A stretch of DNA of 58,063 nucleotides, from the NCBI GenBank assembly GCA_017745295.1, contig JAGHZR010000026.1, positions 1-58,063 of the forward strand, written 5' to 3'. The translations under genes were made by a program, and so were the position numbers. Numbering within the stretch: the first letter of the stretch is position 1; the number at the start of each line of letters is the position of its first letter. Source of the stretch: Novosphingobium sp. (lineage in GTDB: Bacteria > Pseudomonadota > Alphaproteobacteria > Sphingomonadales > Sphingomonadaceae). The notes below the pieces were generated by a model that was not told the origin of the DNA, did no database searches, and worked only from the letters and a program-made list of their open reading frames with translations. Positions 7,634 to 14,913 of the stretch are shown piece by piece.

Positions 7634-8923
7634 TCAGCCATCACACGCGGCGACCAGACGCCTGGTGCAAGGCATCGTCTGAGTCGCCAGATAATCGTCA
7701 ATGGTCTCTGCCCTGCGAATACATTCGATTTCACCACTGGTGTGCAGCAGAAGTTCCTGAGGGCGAAGGCGGCCGTTGTATTGAAATCCCATGGCATGCC
7801 CATGAGCGCCGGTATCGTGAAACAGGAGATAATCGCCCTCCGATGGTTCGGGAAGATCGATCTGTTCCGCGAACTTGTCGTTGTTCTCGCATAGCGAGCC
7901 GACGACATCGACGGTAACGCGCTGACCCGTTTTCTCCCGACCGTCAGGATTGAGCACGGTTATGTGGTTGTAGGCATGCGGGTACATTCCCGGCCGCATC
8001 AGCGCGCTCATGCTGGCATCAACCCCGACGAATTCGCGATACTTCGACATGCGGTTGATGACTTGGGCGACCATGACCCCGTGCGGTCCGGTGATGGCGC
8101 GGCCGCATTCCATATAGAGCCTGGGCCACCAGCCCTGACGCGCCTTGAACTCGTGAAAAGCCGCGGAAGTCCGCGCTGCGAATGTATCGAGATCGAAGTC
8201 GGATTCACCGGGGCGATAAGGAATTCCGATACCCCCGCCGATATTCACGAATTCCAGCGGGGCACCGAGACATTGGGATACCGAAGCTGCGGATTGCAGC
8301 ATCATTTCGACGATGCCGTACATGTGTTGCCAGTCGCGCGCGTTCGTCAACAGCATGGTGTGAAGGCCAAATCGGGTCGCACCGCGTTCGCGGGCGCGAA
8401 GGAAGGCCGGAACAAGCTGATCGGTACGGAGGCCGAACTTCGCTTCCTGAGGCGTGCCGATAACGCTGCTCGCAGCTTCGCAGGTTCCGGGATTGAACCG
8501 GAATGAAATCAGGTCCGGGAACGCGGGGACTTTGTCTACGAAGCTGAGATCGTCAAGATTCAGTATGGCTCCTCCACAATCCAGCGCTGCCAGATATTCT
8601 TCCTGCGAGGTGTTGTTGGAAGAAAAGAAGATGTCGCTTCCGCCCGCGCCGGTCATCCTGGCCATCCGCAGTTCGGCAAGCGAACTGCAATCGAAGCCGA
8701 AGCCAAGCTCGCGCCGGAGTATGTCGAGAATGCGCAAGTTGGGCAGGGCCTTGACCGCATAGAACTCCCTGAAGTCCGGCAAGTCTGCAAAAGCTGTGTT
8801 GAGCTGTCGTCCCGTATCGAGAATTCCAGCTTCGTCGTAAATGTGAAAGGGAGTGCCGAACCGTTGGATGATCTGCGGAAGCGCCGCCGATAGTGCCGAG
8901 AAGAAGCTGTTCGAGGCAGGCAC
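7634..8923 (-). CDS. PLP-dependent decarboxylase, diaminopimelate decarboxylase (LysA)-like
   Basis: This 429-residue fold-type III PLP enzyme should decarboxylate an amino acid. Lys58 in YAVKALPN is the expected Schiff-base lysine. GGGIGIPY (229-236) binds the cofactor phosphate, ECGR (272-275) is a variant of the usual EPGR motif, and GSLCENNDKF with Cys345 supplies the second-subunit catalytic cysteine. QYNGRLRPQE near 381-390 matches the LysA C-terminal motif. The start is a GTG with GGGGA eight bases upstream. It sits 72 bp downstream of an oxygenase gene, not in a lysine operon, and several motifs deviate. I therefore suspect a specialised decarboxylase on a modified amino acid or a peptidic intermediate, but authentic LysA activity is not excluded. 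Confidence 0.82.
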   Translation of the reverse strand: MPASNSFFSALSAALPQIIQRFGTPFHIYDEAGILDTGRQLNTAFADLPDFREFYAVKALPNLRILDILRRELGFGFDCSSLAELRMARMTGAGGSDIFFSSNNTSQEEYLAALDCGGAILNLDDLSFVDKVPAFPDLISFRFNPGTCEAASSVIGTPQEAKFGLRTDQLVPAFLRARERGATRFGLHTMLLTNARDWQHMYGIVEMMLQSAASVSQCLGAPLEFVNIGGGIGIPYRPGESDFDLDTFAARTSAAFHEFKARQGWWPRLYMECGRAITGPHGVMVAQVINRMSKYREFVGVDASMSALMRPGMYPHAYNHITVLNPDGREKTGQRVTVDVVGSLCENNDKFAEQIDLPEPSEGDYLLFHDTGAHGHAMGFQYNGRLRPQELLLHTSGEIECIRRAETIDDYLATQTMPCTRRLVAACDG

Positions 8924-8995
8924 GTGGTTTTCCCCGGTTCTGGACTCGTCTATACCGTTTAGACTGCGGCCTATTCGCCGACCTGAAAAAACGCT

Positions 8996-9934
8996 CTAGG
9001 ACAGGAGATAGGCCAGCAGGCGTTCGTACTGCGGCCCTGTGTCGAAAGGTTCGTATCTCGCCGGTTCGTCACGATCGATCGTGAAAGGGGCGAGCGGACT
9101 GACGAGCGTAGCGTGCGAAGGTTTGTGCTTGTACTGGATCGAAATGCGATCCTTCGCCACTTCGCCCACTCTGTGCTGAACTGCCCGAAATCCGCCGTTG
9201 GTCCATCGCTGGAAGTAATCGCCGATGAAGCCGCAGACCTCTCCCGGTCCTGCGGGAACACTTATCCAATCACCGTGGGGGGACAATACTTCCAGCCCGC
9301 GTTCGTCCTGAATCACAAGCGTGAAGACGGCGCGATCGACATGGGGCGACATGCCATATCCGACCCGGTTGCCAATTCGTTTGCCGGATCCGGGTTCATA
9401 GTAATTCAGGCCGAGCCGGTGCATCGGAGCCGCAAAATAGGGGGCAAAGATTTCAGGTTCCTGATTATTGCCGATTGCAGCCAAGGCCATGAGCCGTTCG
9501 GCCAACGCGTTCATCTCATGGAAGAACGATAGACTGCGAGTGAAGGGGGCGTGAAAGAAGGATCGGTCGATCCGATCTGCGCCTTTCTCCGGATCATGGC
9601 AGTTCCCAATCCGGTACTGTTCACAGGCTTCGGCGCCGCCGTGGAACAGGCTCTTCTCCGCACCGAGGCTGCGGTAACCGAGAAACTGGGTCCGAATATC
9701 GGCACGAAAGGCTTCTTTCTCTGACGCCGGAAGGGCGAAGAATGCTTGGGATTCGGCAATGACTGCAAGCGTCCGTTCCGGATCGATGCGGTGGTTCGCC
9801 AACTTGAAATAGCCGAATTCGCGGCAGGCCGCGTCCATCTGGGCAGCCGCAGACGCGACCGTGTCGCAGGTTGAGAATGCGCCGATGTCCGGCATCTCGA
9901 TGCAAGGAACGTCTTTCGCGTGAAGCTGGATCAC
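8996..9934 (-). CDS. 2-oxoglutarate/Fe(II)-dependent oxygenase, isopenicillin N synthase family
   Basis: This protein of about 312 residues has the non-haem iron facial triad: H198 and D200 in PHVDRA, and H254 in QHRV. Arg263 in RISIQYK is the usual 2-oxoglutarate carboxylate ligand. The N-terminal FGYFKLANHRI region (residues 40-50) and PGEVCGFIGDYFQRWTNG match the two Pfam regions of the IPNS/2OG-FeII family. It would hydroxylate, desaturate or cyclise a small substrate. I chose the GTG at 9934 for its GGGGG ribosome site; an ATG at 9982 is an alternative adding 16 residues. It lies upstream of the decarboxylase, probably in one operon, and diverges from the metallo-beta-lactamase-fold gene. 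The substrate is unknown. Confidence 0.85.
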   Translation of the reverse strand: MIQLHAKDVPCIEMPDIGAFSTCDTVASAAAQMDAACREFGYFKLANHRIDPERTLAVIAESQAFFALPASEKEAFRADIRTQFLGYRSLGAEKSLFHGGAEACEQYRIGNCHDPEKGADRIDRSFFHAPFTRSLSFFHEMNALAERLMALAAIGNNQEPEIFAPYFAAPMHRLGLNYYEPGSGKRIGNRVGYGMSPHVDRAVFTLVIQDERGLEVLSPHGDWISVPAGPGEVCGFIGDYFQRWTNGGFRAVQHRVGEVAKDRISIQYKHKPSHATLVSPLAPFTIDRDEPARYEPFDTGPQYERLLAYLLS

Positions 9935-10220
9935 GGTTGAACCCCCACAGAATTGTCCAGCACGCGATACGGCAAGCGGCATCGCGTACCGGCATGACCG
10001 TCAGCACCGGATCGATTACTGGCTCATCATCTTCCATAGCGATTGCCATGTCCATAGGTGATTGACCGTTGTTCCGAATAGATAGATCCAAAGTTACTGT
10101 TTTTCTCGGTTAAGCGCGTTGACTGATCCGAGTACGTCTCATCTAATACGCGCGATCGGCATGGGGTTGATCTGACTCGGCCTTCCGTAGCGGTGAGGTC
10201 GAGGCACGCGGAGATTTCCA
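9935..10220. promoter_or_regulatory. Divergent promoter region between oxygenase and MBL-fold genes
   Basis: These 286 bp separate the leftward oxygenase-decarboxylase pair from the rightward MBL-methyltransferase pair, so promoters for both should lie here. The part around 10080-10140 is AT-richer, including TACTGTTTTTCTC. On the minus strand an open frame from the ATG at 10055 reads MDMAIAMEDDEPVIDP and runs out of frame into the oxygenase gene. It lacks a ribosome site and is treated as doubtful. No clear operator was found. Confidence 0.4.
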
Positions 10221-11801
10221 GTGGGGCGAAGCGAACGCGTTTTCCTGCGGCAGGATGTTATTGTCGAACCTTTGGTAGATCGCTGGTATGCTTGGCCGCA
10301 TCTGATCTCGCCGGCTACCGCGGCTCGCACCATAACCGAACGGCATCTGAAGATCATGGCATCTTACATGGATGCCCCGAAAATGCATGAAATGGCTGCG
10401 CGCAATCCCAAGATGAAGGGCGGCCCGTTCATGGATTACGGCGTCGACCGAAGCGCCGAAGTCGGGGCCTTGATGAAGGAAACCGCCTCGCGGCGCCGTG
10501 CATCTCTGCGGCTCAGCGAAGCGCTTGCGGACCTCGATGCCTTGTTAAGGCGGCAGGCGCGTGGAGGCCCCATGGCCGCTCTCTATGCGCAGGTGCCCGA
10601 TGCGTTGAAAGGTCTTGTCGAACTTACGTATGGTCCGGGGAATGAGCCGGGCTTCCGACTGATAGAGCCGCTTTTGTACCGGGCTCACCGGGCGGAGCGC
10701 TCCTCTCAAAGCCTGTTCCTTGGTCGCGGCAACGGGATTCGGCCTTTCATGATGAGCACGCCGCGACTGGCCGATGATGAAGAGGCGATGCTGCATGTGC
10801 CTTTCGATCATCCCGGCGTCGACATGCTGTTCGACATGTTGCTGAGTTCTCGTCCGCTGGAGGAACTGGGAGAGGCACTCGGGATATCGGATACGATGCA
10901 GGCGCGCCTACTGCCGTTTGTCACGGATGCACCGCCGGTAGCGCCTCCGCCAAGGGCATCGCGCTGGCGCTACTTCGGGCACGCCTGCGTCCTGCTGGAA
11001 ACGCCCGAATGCACGGTCCTGCTTGATCCCGCGATCCGAACGAGCGGAGAAGGCGGAGGTCCGGGTTTCAGTTACAACGATCTGCCGGAACGGATCGACT
11101 ACGTCCTGCTGACACACAACCATCAGGATCATGTGCTGATCGAGACTCTTCTACGGCTGCGAAGCAGGATCGGCACGATCTGCGTGCCGAGAGCGGGCGG
11201 GGGCATGCTGATGGATCCCTCGCTGCGTCTCGCATTGGCAAGCATGGGCTTTGCAAACGTTATCGAACTGGGGGAGTTCGACAAGGTGGAGGGGGAAGGC
11301 AGCACGATAACGGCAACACCTTTCCTGGGCGAACATGGCGATCTGGCGATCCAGTGCAAGACGACATGGCATGTCCGGCTGGGGAGCCGCGATTTCATGT
11401 TCGCTTCGGACTGCAAGAATCTGTCGCCCGAACTGTTCCGCGCCGTGCGCGACGCCGTGGGGCGGGTGGATGTCCTGTTTCTCGGCATGGAATGCGACGG
11501 AGCGCCGATGAGCTGGATATACGGACCGCTGTTTGCAGCGCCGCCGGCCAGGGAGCATGACCAGACCCGCCGCCTTGCAGGATGTGATTTCAGGGAAGGC
11601 GCCGAACTCGTCGAGATATTCGGCCCCGAAGAGATCTATGTTTATGCCATGGGCATGGAGCCATGGCTCAATCACATCATGGCCACGCGATATACTGCCG
11701 AATCCAACCCCATCATTGCTTCTCAGGCCCTGGTCGATGCCTGCCGTGCCCGCGGTCTTCAGGCGGAGCGCCTGCAGGGCGCGAAAGAGGTTGCGTTATG
11801 A
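10221..11801 (+). CDS. Metallo-beta-lactamase-fold protein with unknown N-terminal domain
   Basis: The 526-residue product has two parts. Residues 1-240 form a domain I cannot name, opening with EPLVDRWYAWPHLISPATAA and containing NPKMKGGPFMDYG. Residues 245-515 form an MBL fold with the metal motif HNHQDH (299-304), LGEHGD and FASDCKN downstream, resembling UlaG-like hydrolases. It could be a hydrolase or a metal-dependent oxygenase acting in the adjacent pathway. The GTG start at 10221 follows GGAG. Its TGA overlaps the ATG of the methyltransferase by four bases, so both are made together. The conserved, non-catalytic N-terminal half sets it apart from generic MBL enzymes. Confidence 0.8.
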   Translation: MGRSERVFLRQDVIVEPLVDRWYAWPHLISPATAARTITERHLKIMASYMDAPKMHEMAARNPKMKGGPFMDYGVDRSAEVGALMKETASRRRASLRLSEALADLDALLRRQARGGPMAALYAQVPDALKGLVELTYGPGNEPGFRLIEPLLYRAHRAERSSQSLFLGRGNGIRPFMMSTPRLADDEEAMLHVPFDHPGVDMLFDMLLSSRPLEELGEALGISDTMQARLLPFVTDAPPVAPPPRASRWRYFGHACVLLETPECTVLLDPAIRTSGEGGGPGFSYNDLPERIDYVLLTHNHQDHVLIETLLRLRSRIGTICVPRAGGGMLMDPSLRLALASMGFANVIELGEFDKVEGEGSTITATPFLGEHGDLAIQCKTTWHVRLGSRDFMFASDCKNLSPELFRAVRDAVGRVDVLFLGMECDGAPMSWIYGPLFAAPPAREHDQTRRLAGCDFREGAELVEIFGPEEIYVYAMGMEPWLNHIMATRYTAESNPIIASQALVDACRARGLQAERLQGAKEVAL

Positions 11802-12838
11802 GCGGTGTACAGGCTCGGGGCGGTACTCTCGACTTTGAAGGTCTGCAGGATCTCATCGACTCCCATTACCGGTTCCAGTTGTTGAATGCGGCTGTAAAGC
11901 TCGACCTTTTTACCCTGCTGCGCAAACCGGCAAATGCGTCCGATATTGCCCAGATGTTGGGACTGGCTCCCCAGCCGCTGGTCATGCTCCTGACGGGATG
12001 CGAAGCATTGGGCTTGCTGGTTCAGGAAGCGGGACGTTATCGGTCAAGCGAGATAGCGGCGCTTGCCTTGGTTCCGGGGGCGCCTTTCGACCAACTGCCG
12101 CTGGTGAGGTTCGCGGACGAGGTTACTTACCCCGGTGCGAGCAGGCTATATGAGGCATTGCTTGAAAACCGCAACGCCGGAGCTGAATTCCTGAAAGGGG
12201 AGGGCGATACGCTCTATGCCCGACTTGACAGCAATCCTGCCGCCGCGGCGGCGTTCGAAGGGATGATGGGCACGGTTACCCGGCATGTCACGCAGCGCCT
12301 GATGCGAGAGATCGACCTGTCGGCGGGCGGAGACCTGCTTGATGTGGCGGGCGGGGGATGCGAACTCGCGATCGCGCTTGTTGACCGGTGGGCTGATCTG
12401 AACGTCACGGTCATGGATCTGCCGAGAGTCGTCGAAGAGGCGCGCGACAGGCTTTTGACGTCAGGCCAGGGCGATCGCGTGACCCTGGCGGCAGGAGATG
12501 TGTTTAGCGCCGATCTGCCCGGATGCGATTATCTCGTGATCGCGCATTTCCTGGAAATCTGGAGCGAGGAGCGCTGTCGGGGCTTGCTGAAGTCGGCAGC
12601 GCAGGCCCTGCGGCCGGAGGGCAGGATCTACCTGATCAACATGGTGCGGGATGACAGCGGCAAGGCACCATTCGCCTGCACGGCGTCGTCGTTGTACTTT
12701 CATGCCATCGCCTCCGGGGAAGGAATGGTAAGGCGGTGGCAGGTTTATGAGGACTGGCTCGATGGCTCGGGCTTCGTTGTCGAACGGCGGGTCGCGTTAA
12801 CGCCGATGCACGGGTTGATCGTCGCCAGACGGGCATAG
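11798..12838 (+). CDS. SAM-dependent O-methyltransferase-like protein (hydroxyindole/AclR type)
   Basis: This 346-residue protein has the architecture of plant- and antibiotic-type O-methyltransferases. An N-terminal winged-helix dimerisation domain (about residues 15-95, LLNAAVKLDLFTLL, then ASDIAQMLGL) is followed by a Rossmann SAM-binding domain. LLDVAGGGCELAIAL near 180-195 is motif I, and VTVMDLPRVVE (about 202-212) carries the acidic ribose ligand. HFLEIWSEERC replaces the usual H-D/E-W catalytic region, so the catalytic base is uncertain and a non-methylating role is possible. The start overlaps the MBL gene stop (ATGA). The 3' end overlaps the convergent transporter gene by 42 bp. Confidence 0.85.
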   Translation: MSGVQARGGTLDFEGLQDLIDSHYRFQLLNAAVKLDLFTLLRKPANASDIAQMLGLAPQPLVMLLTGCEALGLLVQEAGRYRSSEIAALALVPGAPFDQLPLVRFADEVTYPGASRLYEALLENRNAGAEFLKGEGDTLYARLDSNPAAAAAFEGMMGTVTRHVTQRLMREIDLSAGGDLLDVAGGGCELAIALVDRWADLNVTVMDLPRVVEEARDRLLTSGQGDRVTLAAGDVFSADLPGCDYLVIAHFLEIWSEERCRGLLKSAAQALRPEGRIYLINMVRDDSGKAPFACTASSLYFHAIASGEGMVRRWQVYEDWLDGSGFVVERRVALTPMHGLIVARRA

Positions 12839-14170
12839 CACGGGCCATCGCCTTCGCAGAACGATCTCTCGTAATGTCAGCGTCAGGATAAGACCGGTTG
12901 CGGCAACGGCGGCATTCAACATCCAGAAGGCCGCAGGGCCGAGCGGTTCGTAAAGTATTCCCAACTGGCCGGCGACGACATTTCCGACGAAGAAGATCAG
13001 GAATGCGCTGTTGATCATCATCGCATTCACCGCCGGCGGCGCTGCTATCGATAGCAATGCGATAAGCGGGGGCCAATGATAATTGAAGGCTATGCCGGCG
13101 CCGACAAGTACCAGAACGACAACGAACGCATTGACTTTTCCGGGGCCGGCAAGGCTCGAAGCCAATGCCAGCATGAGGACTTGCAGCAGAGTCAGCGCGG
13201 ATCCGATGGCGATCTTGTGCAAGAAGTCCGGCTCCTTTGCGCGAGAAGCCTGGATGCGCCACAGCAGTATAAGGAGCGGCGCCGATATAACGCTTGCAAG
13301 CGCGTCTATGGAATTGAACCAGGGCGTAGGGATGGCGCCCAGGCCGGTATGACGTTCCACGTGATCTTCGATCCACACGATGCCGACATTGAAGAGCTGA
13401 CTGTAAACGATTGCCTGAAACAGGGCGACGATCATTACGGCAATCAGGATTAGAACAGTAGCGCGGTCGGTTCGACTGAGCGAATTGCGATGATGCGCAT
13501 TTTTTCGTTCGAGATCACGCGGGAGGGTCCTCATTCCGCCAAGGTATGTCGCCAGACCAATCGCCATCAAAGCGGCGGCTATGCCAAACGCGGCATGCCA
13601 GCCATGGCTTTCGGCAACCGCTCCGCAAATCAGAGGACCGCCCATCGCGCCAAGATTGACCGTCATTGCCAGCAAAGTAAAACCTCGTGTCCGCCGGGTT
13701 TGGTCACTGTCGGGATAGAGCTTTCCAAGTTGGGCGGAGAGATTGCCCTTCACCAGTCCACTCCCGCATACAAGGCATCCCAGTGCGACAAGGAAGGTCT
13801 CGTCGAAAGTCATCATGAGATGGCCGCATGCGAGCAGGACCAGGCCCGCCACGACTGCCATGCGTATTCCGATCAGGCGATCGGCCAGAAATCCGCCGAT
13901 CAATGGAGTCAAGTATACCAGGCCCGCGTAAAAACCGAAGAGTTGGGAAGCTAGAGCCTGATTGGAGAGAGGTCCGTAAATTGCCTCCAAGGCATGGCGC
14001 AAGATTCCCAGTCCGTAGACGGAGCCGATACTGCCCGGTTGGAACAAGGACTGGACCATGTAGAGCATGACCAGGGCGCTCATGCCGTAATAGCTGAATC
14101 GTTCCCATGCCTCGGTGGCGGCGATAACATAAAGCCCTCGTGGCTGAAATCGATCGGCACTCTCAATCAT
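12797..14170 (-). CDS. POT/PTR-family MFS transporter (peptide or metabolite)
   Basis: This 457-residue inner-membrane protein has about 12 hydrophobic helices. The N-terminal helix E20-x-x-E-R-F-x-Y-Y-G is the POT signature of proton-coupled oligopeptide transporters. Other POT landmarks include GGFLADRLIGIR and the helices around 75-130. Family members import di- or tripeptides, but some move peptide-like metabolites or drugs. The ATG at 14170 has GGGACGGG just upstream; longer readings would start in AT-rich non-coding DNA. It converges on the methyltransferase gene with a 42-bp overlap. In this setting it may take up an amino-acid-derived precursor or export the product. Confidence 0.85.
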   Translation of the reverse strand: MIESADRFQPRGLYVIAATEAWERFSYYGMSALVMLYMVQSLFQPGSIGSVYGLGILRHALEAIYGPLSNQALASQLFGFYAGLVYLTPLIGGFLADRLIGIRMAVVAGLVLLACGHLMMTFDETFLVALGCLVCGSGLVKGNLSAQLGKLYPDSDQTRRTRGFTLLAMTVNLGAMGGPLICGAVAESHGWHAAFGIAAALMAIGLATYLGGMRTLPRDLERKNAHHRNSLSRTDRATVLILIAVMIVALFQAIVYSQLFNVGIVWIEDHVERHTGLGAIPTPWFNSIDALASVISAPLLILLWRIQASRAKEPDFLHKIAIGSALTLLQVLMLALASSLAGPGKVNAFVVVLVLVGAGIAFNYHWPPLIALLSIAAPPAVNAMMINSAFLIFFVGNVVAGQLGILYEPLGPAAFWMLNAAVAATGLILTLTLREIVLRRRWPVLCPSGDDQPVHRR

Positions 14171-14913
14171 GAACCCGTCCCGGAGGCATGCTTTCTGTGC
14201 GAGGCATAGTGATGTGGTGTTGTGGTATAGATCAAGAGTTTTCTCGAATACGGGCGATTTTGTGGTATTTAAGAATTTTAATTTTGCAGATAACTTGGGT
14301 GGGTCGGAATTGATTCGAAGAATATTGTTCCGATTCCCAATGTATCTCACCAGCCATCTTTAATGGGTGTGAGCGAAGTGTATGGCGGGAGCGATCTCAG
14401 GTCTGGATGGAAGCCATCAATGGCTTGAATCCGGTATTTGATCGGTGACGCAGTTCCGGGCATCGGTAAGAATATCTGCGGAATTTCAGTGTCATACTCA
14501 TCCAGAAATCAAAAGAATACCGGAACCAATTTCACGGAAATGCAGAGAAAGAGAGAAAGATCCTAATTGGTGGCGATTCTTATCCAATACGCGATATTGA
14601 TGCTAAATGATTCGCGTTCGATATGTCGTTTTGTGGCGTTGAAAGCGTTTGCGAAACGCGAATTCGGGAAATCTGCTAACCGGAATGTGTTTTTCAGAAA
14701 TTTAATTTCAGACGCTGTCAGCGAATTTTCAATTATTTCGCAAAAACTTCATGGTCTGCTCTGTGAGGTGGTGGGGTGACCCCGGCATTTGCGCAATTAT
14801 TGGGGTTCGAGAATTTCTCGATTTATCAAGTTCAATTCAAATTCAACTCGTCTCGGTGATCTGAAAATTTCCATTTCAGGCTTCATCTTGCGCTGCGTTG
14901 TGGAGAAAATATC
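14171..14913. other. 743-bp AT-rich intergenic region upstream of the MACPF-TULIP operon
   Basis: No convincing gene is present. Sampled 60-base lines have 24 (14281-14340) and 26 (14521-14580) G+C, against 39 in a core line (55201-55260), so composition differs strongly from the chromosome. A 70-codon frame at 14567-14779 has no ribosome site or recognisable product. The region should hold promoters for the leftward transporter and the rightward four-gene operon. It contains GGGGTGACCCC at 14773-14783 and a 13-bp palindrome at 14808-14820. A regulatory RNA or decayed gene cannot be excluded. Confidence 0.55.
14808..14820. promoter_or_regulatory. 13-bp palindrome upstream of the MACPF-TULIP operon
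   Basis: CGAGAA-T-TTCTCG is a perfect palindrome with a single central base, 93 bases before the GTG start of the 1955-codon gene. It is a possible operator. It does not match the alphaproteobacterial LexA box (GTTC-N7-GTTC), and no regulator gene is adjacent. Confidence 0.3.

Noticed and set aside
9621..10091. 156-codon minus-strand frame overlapping the oxygenase
   Set aside because: Starts with TTG without a ribosome site and runs out of frame through the well-supported oxygenase gene; kept only as a low-interest finding.
14567..14779. 70-codon plus-strand frame in the AT-rich gap
   Set aside because: No ribosome site, no recognisable motif, and the composition matches the surrounding non-coding DNA.
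14805..14820. Possible LexA box before the MACPF-TULIP operon
   Set aside because: The required GTTC-N7-GTTC spacing is not met; only a simple palindrome remains.
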